NCBI RefSeq assembly: GCF_000214175.1
Contig: NC_015564.1
Location: 124,001 to 188,000, forward strand
From: Hoyosella subflava DQS3-9A1
GTDB taxonomy: Bacteria > Actinomycetota > Actinomycetes > Mycobacteriales > Mycobacteriaceae
Direction of reading: 5' to 3'
Length of the DNA: 64,000 nucleotides
Positions within the stretch are counted from its first letter, which is position 1; the number at the start of each line of letters is the position of its first letter. Shown here in pieces: positions 59,587 through 64,000 of this stretch. The notes below the pieces were generated by a model, which worked only from the letters and a program-made list of their open reading frames with translations, was not told where the DNA came from and did no database searches. The translations under genes and the position numbers were made by a program.

Positions 59587-59984
59587 TGTCCATTCGTTGT
59601 CGTCGGAGAAATCCCGGCCGACGCGGTGCAAGCCGGGTGCCGATCCCCGCGGCCGACGGACGAGAATGCGTGCGTTATTTGCAACACGGTGATCGTTATG
59701 TACAAATGTAACAGCGGTCACACGCCGTGTCAACCTGCGGGAGGGCTCGCGTACAAGCTCGAAACCTTAGGTAGCAGGGTGGTTAGACAGTCGTTGTCGA
59801 CCTACTCATTCGCGTCGGCATGCGGGCAATTCACGACAGCAGCGAGCGTGAGGGCACCGACCGCCGCCAGCCCGAGGTGGAGCGTCGGGACGGCGTGTAC
59901 AGGGCACCGAGCAACCCAGGCGCTCGGAGAGAGGGTTTCTCGGACCTCGGGTTATCAGTTGGAGCGCGAAGTTGGAGCGAAAGA
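59587..59984. other. Intergenic region between SDR and metallo-hydrolase genes
   Basis: About 400 bp. The half next to the SDR holds the candidate operator pair at 59673-59704. The remainder shows only chance open frames; I see no gene, remnant or terminator. Confidence 0.5.
59673..59704. promoter_or_regulatory. Candidate cluster operator, copy 3
   Basis: CGTTATTTGCA (59673-59683) and CGTTATGTACA (59694-59704) are direct repeats 21 bp apart, about 90-120 bp upstream of the SDR start. The first is the exact reverse complement of the 11-mer at 56919-56929. Confidence 0.5.
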
Positions 59985-60830
59985 TCAGATTGTCGCGTAC
60001 GCAATCGCCGGAGATGTGCCGCGTTCGATCCAGAGCCGACCCCACCGGAGTCCGGGGAAGTGCGCCGCAGCGAAGGGGATATTGTTGTCCAGGATGTACT
60101 TCCGGAACTTCTCGATCGTCTCGATGGATTGGGCATGATCTCCGTTGAATGCGAGATCCCATCCGTTGACCAGTTCGCCTTGGGTGTGCACCAGATCGCC
60201 GATCAGCAGTCCACGTTCACCGCGAGAGACCAACTCGAAGACCGTGTTGCCTGGTGTGTGGCCGGCGGCGTCCATCGCCCGGACGCCGGGAAGGATCTCG
60301 GTGTCGGGTTCGAATAGGTTCACTCGGTCGTGGACCGGCGCGAATTTCGCGGCTATTTTGTCGCGCACGGGGTCGACTGCGGCAGCTTCCCACTCCTGCA
60401 TCTCGTAGTCATCGGCGGCGAAGTGATGCCAATCGCGACGGTCGATCCAGAGGTCTGCGTTGGGAAAGAACGGTTTGTCGTCAAGCGTCGTCCATCCGAC
60501 GTGGTCGAGGTGCAGGTGCGAGTAGATGACGTCGGTGATGTCGGTTGGTTTGACACCTGCGGCCCAGAGTGCGGATCGCAGTCCGCCGCCGGAGAAGGGC
60601 GCCTTCACGTTCGGCCCTGACCCGGCGTCGTTGAGAATCAGACGTTCCCCGGTACGGATCAGGAACGATCCGATCGAGTTGAGCTGGTGCCCGGTACAGG
60701 TATCGAGGTACTCGGTGTACGGCGACCAGTCCTCCTCGGTCGGCGCGTTTTCGCCGATGTAGAGGTATTCCTTCGGCATCAGCGCCTCGCCGTCGATCAG
60801 TGCTTCGATTTTCGTGTCTCCGATGATCAT
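59985..60830 (-). CDS. Metallo-beta-lactamase-fold hydrolase, AHL-lactonase-like
   Basis: A 281-residue protein with the zinc motif SHLHLDHVGW (HxHxDH), a further GHTPGNTVF histidine, the GDLVHT aspartate and a C-terminal AHFPG histidine, so all binuclear metal ligands appear present. The family hydrolyses lactones and esters. Start ATG 60830 follows GGAAAGGATG. In this cluster it might open a lactone formed by a Baeyer-Villiger-type step; this is inference. Confidence 0.86.
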   Translation of the reverse strand: MIIGDTKIEALIDGEALMPKEYLYIGENAPTEEDWSPYTEYLDTCTGHQLNSIGSFLIRTGERLILNDAGSGPNVKAPFSGGGLRSALWAAGVKPTDITDVIYSHLHLDHVGWTTLDDKPFFPNADLWIDRRDWHHFAADDYEMQEWEAAAVDPVRDKIAAKFAPVHDRVNLFEPDTEILPGVRAMDAAGHTPGNTVFELVSRGERGLLIGDLVHTQGELVNGWDLAFNGDHAQSIETIEKFRKYILDNNIPFAAAHFPGLRWGRLWIERGTSPAIAYATI

Positions 60831-60901
60831 TTCGCATCCTTTCCAATTGGCCGAGCGACGGCGCGGTGTGACCGTCGTGGGGTTTGTGTGGTCGCAGCGG
60901 G

Positions 60902-61648
60902 TCAGCGAGCCGTGAGTCCACCGTCGACGACGATGACCGAACCTGTCATGAAGGAACTTTCGGGTGAGGACAGAAACCCGATGACCGACCCAATTTCTTC
61001 GGGCTTGCCCCAGCGCCGCATCGGTACACGCAATTGCTCGTTGATCAGTCGATCGCTCGACTCCTGGTCCGGTGCGAGCCGTGAAACCTGTTGAGTGAGG
61101 ACGTAGCCTGGGCACACGACGTTGACCCGAATGTTGTCCTTTGCCGTACTGAGCGCGTAATCCTTGGTCATGCCGACCACCCCGTGCTTGGCGGGTCCGT
61201 AGCCGGGTGCGCCGATCGATCCGGTGATGCCGGCGATCGAGGCGATATTGACCACCGATCCCCCGCCGGCCCGTCCGAGCGAGTCCACGGCGCATCGCAT
61301 CGATCGATACACCGACAACAGCAACATGTTGATATTGCGCTCGAACACGTCGGGGACGTTGTGGGCGATAGTGCCCGCCGAATTCACGACCGCGTGAACA
61401 GCCTTGAAACGCTCCTCGGTCGATGCGTAGGCGGCCGCGACCGAGTCGTCGTCGAGGACATCCACGTCGACGAATGCTGCGTTCCCGTATTTCTGAGACA
61501 GGTTGCTAACCAACTCTTCTCCGGATTTGCGGTCTCGGTCGGCGATGACAATGTCAGCGCCCCGGCGGGCCAGTGCAATCGCACCGGCACGGCCGATTCC
61601 GTTCGCGCCCCCGAATACCAACCCGACCTTGCCGTCCATGTCACCCAT
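60902..61648 (-). CDS. Short-chain dehydrogenase/reductase
   Basis: A 248-residue SDR with a variant cofactor loop FGGANGIGRA, ADRDRKSG acidic site, NSAG, NIASIAG and YGPAK as the active-site Tyr/Lys. Starts at 61648 or, three codons later, 61639; a longer frame to 61672 is less likely. About 70 bp upstream of the metallo-hydrolase and probably co-transcribed. The A/T-rich region above it has an AATCA..TGATT inverted repeat (61667-61690) that may be a control site. Confidence 0.88.
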   Translation of the reverse strand: MGDMDGKVGLVFGGANGIGRAGAIALARRGADIVIADRDRKSGEELVSNLSQKYGNAAFVDVDVLDDDSVAAAYASTEERFKAVHAVVNSAGTIAHNVPDVFERNINMLLLSVYRSMRCAVDSLGRAGGGSVVNIASIAGITGSIGAPGYGPAKHGVVGMTKDYALSTAKDNIRVNVVCPGYVLTQQVSRLAPDQESSDRLINEQLRVPMRRWGKPEEIGSVIGFLSSPESSFMTGSVIVVDGGLTAR

Positions 61649-61888
61649 GAGAGCATCCGTTCTATAAATCATCGTTTTATTTCATTGATTAAGGCCCATT
61701 GTTCGTCTGTCAAAGAGCCTGCCGCAGGAGCGTCGGGCGAGGGCCTGAGCAGAGTCAGTAGTGGTCGGCTAGACCCGAAATGGTTCGAGATCAGGCGACC
61801 CGAAAAGAACCGAGCGGGGCCGGTCGGGTGCGCGATGCGACATACGTCGGCGCGCAGCCGACCGTATGAGGTGTAAATGAGTGGGCTG

Positions 61889-62656
61889 CTACCGTAGATC
61901 GCCGGCGGCGAGGCGCTCGCCGATGAGTGCTGCGCAGTCACGTACCTCGGTCACTGCTTGCTTGGCCTGTTCCTCGACATAGGTCATGACGTTGAGGCAC
62001 GCCCGAACATTCGGAACCGAGAACCCGGCCGCCACGGCGTGCGCGCCCTCCTCGACCTCTCCGTGACTGGTTGCGTACCCGTCGACGCGCGCTTTGGTCA
62101 CCTGGGACGGTTCGCCGTCACGAAATGGACTCTGTGCGAGCAACGCATAGCCGGCTGCACCCCGATCGAGCGGCGTACGCATGCCGGAGCGAAACCGGAT
62201 GTGGTGGGTGGCCGTGGTGGGCTCGGCCATCGCGATCGAGACGGCACTGTCACCTTCTGCGACGAACAGCGAGACGGTGCATCCCACTCGTTCCGCCAGC
62301 TCTCGCATTGCCGGAATTGCGATCGCGCGAAGAGTCGGTAGGTAGGATTCGGATAGCGCAGCCAGCCGGGCACCTGGGCGGTATACCTTGTCCGGCGATT
62401 GCGTCACCAGATCGAATTCGACAAGCGTTTGCACAACGCGGTAGGCGATCGACCTGTGCACATCGAGCAATTTCGCGATGTCCTGGACGGTCATTCCGTC
62501 GGCTGATTCCACTACTGCCATCAGCGCTGACAGGCCCCGCGCAAGGGTTTGAGAGCCGCCCTGGCGGACTGCTGTGACCGCTGCGGGGTCGTCGCTCGCG
62601 GGTAAGGAACCAAGGCCGTGCCGTGCATTCGATTCCGCTTTCGCTCTGGGATTCAT
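61889..62656 (-). CDS. IclR-family transcriptional regulator
   Basis: A 255-residue regulator: winged helix at about residues 37-95 (GLSALMAVVESADGMTVQDIAKLLDVHRSIAYRVVQTL) and the IclR effector domain with LPTLRAIAIPAMRELAERVGCTVSL and GAAGYALLAQSP. Start ATG 62656 has GAGG before it; an ATG at 62716 is possible. IclR proteins commonly control aromatic and steroid catabolism and bind palindromes of about 15 bp. It is the only regulator in the cluster, so it is the best candidate for the repeated elements listed above. Confidence 0.9.
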   Translation of the reverse strand: MNPRAKAESNARHGLGSLPASDDPAAVTAVRQGGSQTLARGLSALMAVVESADGMTVQDIAKLLDVHRSIAYRVVQTLVEFDLVTQSPDKVYRPGARLAALSESYLPTLRAIAIPAMRELAERVGCTVSLFVAEGDSAVSIAMAEPTTATHHIRFRSGMRTPLDRGAAGYALLAQSPFRDGEPSQVTKARVDGYATSHGEVEEGAHAVAAGFSVPNVRACLNVMTYVEEQAKQAVTEVRDCAALIGERLAAGDLR

Positions 62657-62809
62657 GGCTCGACCTCGCTTTCCGCGTGCTGACTCTTCGGTGACCTTGA
62701 CCGATCTCGTAATCATTTCATACCGTCCGATCTCGCATGAGGTGCAACGCCCACCGTGGTCTGTGTGCGGCTCGCCGACCGACATATCCGTGTCGTTCTC
62801 GATGCGCGG

Positions 62810-63670
62810 TCATGAGGTTGGGACTTCGGAGCGGGCGAGGAAGTCGAGCATCAGTTGGTCGTACAGCTCCTGCTGCTCCCACTGTGGCCAGTGACCGGCA
62901 TTCTCGATCAGTGCGAAGCTGCCGTTGTGCAGCTGCTCCGCCATCGTTCGACCTGCAGTGGCTGGACCGGAGGGGTCATCGGAGGTCCACACCACCAGGG
63001 TTGGCGCAATCACCGCGCCGAGTGTGTCCTCGGTAACGAGGTTACGTGTTCGCACGGCGGGGTTCTGAAGGCACAGAATGTGCTTCATGGATTCACTGAA
63101 ACCCGGGCGAGCGTAGATCGCTCGCCGGACTTCCACTAGTTCGTCCGTGACGGACGAGTTGTCGGCCATGAGCCACTCCAGACGCGAACGCACGCGCTCG
63201 GGCGAGGGATCGTCCGCGGCAGCCTGACTGAGTGAACGGATACGTTCCATCACCTCCGGCGTCGCCATCGTGCCGCCTGGGGTGTTGAGCACCATCCGAT
63301 CGACGAGCGTGGGGTATTGCTCGGCGAACTTGATCGCCACCCAACCCCCGAGTGACTCGCCACACAGGTGCGCTCGCGAGATGCCCAGCGTCGTGAGCAG
63401 TTCCGCAAGATGATCGACGTAGGTTCCGATCTCGATATCGGTGTGCGCGTGTGTGGTGTAGCCGTGCCCTGGCATGTCGTAGGCGATGACACGAAAGCGC
63501 TCGGTGAGCGCTCGGATGTTGCGGGTGAATGCCTCGAGGTGCCCGCCTGTGCCGTGCAGCAAAACCAGAACGGGCCCCGACCCGGCGTCGAGGACCCGGG
63601 TGCGCCACTCGCCCACGTCGATCCAGCTGACGCGGAACGGGACCTCGTCGAAGGACGTCCACATACTCAT
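62810..63670 (-). CDS. Alpha/beta-hydrolase, MhpC/meta-cleavage product hydrolase-like
   Basis: A 286-residue hydrolase with the oxyanion motif LLHGTGGH, nucleophile elbow CGESLGGW, a C-terminal VVWTSDDPSGPA acid region and ENAGHWPQWE catalytic His. Length and motifs fit hydrolases such as MhpC and BphD that split the C-C bond of meta-cleavage products. The ATG at 63670 follows AAAGGAG and overlaps the dioxygenase stop (ATGA), so it acts directly after the ring-opening enzyme. Confidence 0.86.
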   Translation of the reverse strand: MSMWTSFDEVPFRVSWIDVGEWRTRVLDAGSGPVLVLLHGTGGHLEAFTRNIRALTERFRVIAYDMPGHGYTTHAHTDIEIGTYVDHLAELLTTLGISRAHLCGESLGGWVAIKFAEQYPTLVDRMVLNTPGGTMATPEVMERIRSLSQAAADDPSPERVRSRLEWLMADNSSVTDELVEVRRAIYARPGFSESMKHILCLQNPAVRTRNLVTEDTLGAVIAPTLVVWTSDDPSGPATAGRTMAEQLHNGSFALIENAGHWPQWEQQELYDQLMLDFLARSEVPTS

Positions 63671-64000
63671 CGAACTACTCCTTTGTTGGATACCCGTGCA
63701 TGTGCGAGTGCAGAAGCAGGGGTTGCAATCGTGGTGGAGAATCCCGCGAACCATTCCTTGATCGGACGGTAATACCTGGATTGGACCTGGTAGGGACCCT
63801 GACCGGACAGGGCCGCGTACGCCGCGATCCACGTTCGGATTTCATGCGAGGAGTGCCCGCCCTCGCGTACGAACCAGTCGTTGTCGTGGTCAACGATGCG
63901 AGCGAAGTCGCCGGAACTGAGTGCATCCAGCACCAATTTGTCCCACTCCGGATTCAGTTCTCGGTAGCCCGCTTCACCCGCGGCATACGCCCGCGCCGCT
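63667..64000 (-). CDS. MhpB/LigB-type extradiol dioxygenase, C-terminal part
   Basis: The last 110 residues or so are visible; the gene enters from the right edge. GGHSSHEIRTWIAAYAALS and the tail SRYYRPIKEWFAGF are characteristic of class III (LigB-type) ring-cleaving dioxygenases such as MhpB, 2,3-dihydroxyphenylpropionate 1,2-dioxygenase. The Fe(II) ligands lie in the missing N-terminal part. Coupled by ATGA to the hydrolase gene. Assignment within the LigB superfamily is probable, not certain. Confidence 0.7.
   Translation of the reverse strand, partial: AARAYAAGEAGYRELNPEWDKLVLDALSSGDFARIVDHDNDWFVREGGHSSHEIRTWIAAYAALSGQGPYQVQSRYYRPIKEWFAGFSTTIATPASALAHARVSNKGVVR

Noticed and set aside
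58801-60138. 445-codon plus-strand open frame across the SDR gene
   Set aside because: It is antisense to an SDR with complete motifs and shows no recognisable domain.

Overview
The window is high-GC actinobacterial DNA. It carries genes typical of mycolic-acid bacteria (order Mycobacteriales, e.g. Rhodococcus, Nocardia, Gordonia, Hoyosella): dprE1/dprE2 for decaprenyl-phosphoarabinose, a GtrA protein beside them, glfT1 with a galactan-type ABC exporter, the proteasome activator bpa ending in GQYL, and DtxR/IdeR-type iron boxes. The genus cannot be fixed from sequence alone.

Layout. 1-2.7 kb: nirB (cut by the left edge) and a small coupled gene. 2.8-6.8 kb: cell-wall genes dprE2-dprE1, a TetR/SRPBCC pair with a visible double operator, and gtrA. 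6.8-16.8 kb: rmlC-rmlA and rmlB (dTDP-rhamnose), a Uma2 remnant, a membrane alpha/beta-hydrolase with a phospholipase-A2-like protein, a two-component system and a FecBCD-type ABC importer. 16.9-38.1 kb: a complete-looking siderophore locus. Divergent operons share an IdeR-like box: entC-entA-entE-entB plus an N-hydroxylase on the minus strand, and NRPS1 on the plus strand. After a second iron box come a binding protein, NRPS2, a free-standing carrier protein, an EntS-like exporter and a siderophore-interacting reductase. 38.1-48.7 kb: gltS, a BchI/BchD-like chelatase pair, galactan genes, a pyruvyltransferase-family gene, bpa, a quinone oxidoreductase and a MarR regulator, ending at tRNA-Ser(UGA).

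48.8-64 kb, right of the tRNA, is accessory in character and every gene lies on the minus strand. It is a catabolic cluster: three SDRs, an LLM flavin enzyme, a SnoaL-like protein, a decayed ferredoxin, an NTF2-FMO fusion, an acetoacetate-decarboxylase-family protein, a KstD-like dehydrogenase, an MhpA-like hydroxylase, a metallo-beta-lactamase-fold hydrolase, an IclR regulator, an MhpC-like hydrolase and the end of an MhpB/LigB-type extradiol dioxygenase. I infer that a cyclic, probably alicyclic or polycyclic, substrate is dehydrogenated, hydroxylated to a catechol and opened by meta cleavage.

Most notable: (i) the siderophore assembly line, with three acidic-pocket A domains, a detached aryl carrier protein, a terminal epimerase and no thioesterase; (ii) the catabolic cluster with related A/T-rich elements upstream of several units; (iii) a near-identical 17-bp Fur/Zur-like palindrome before both the FecBCD importer and the chelatase pair.
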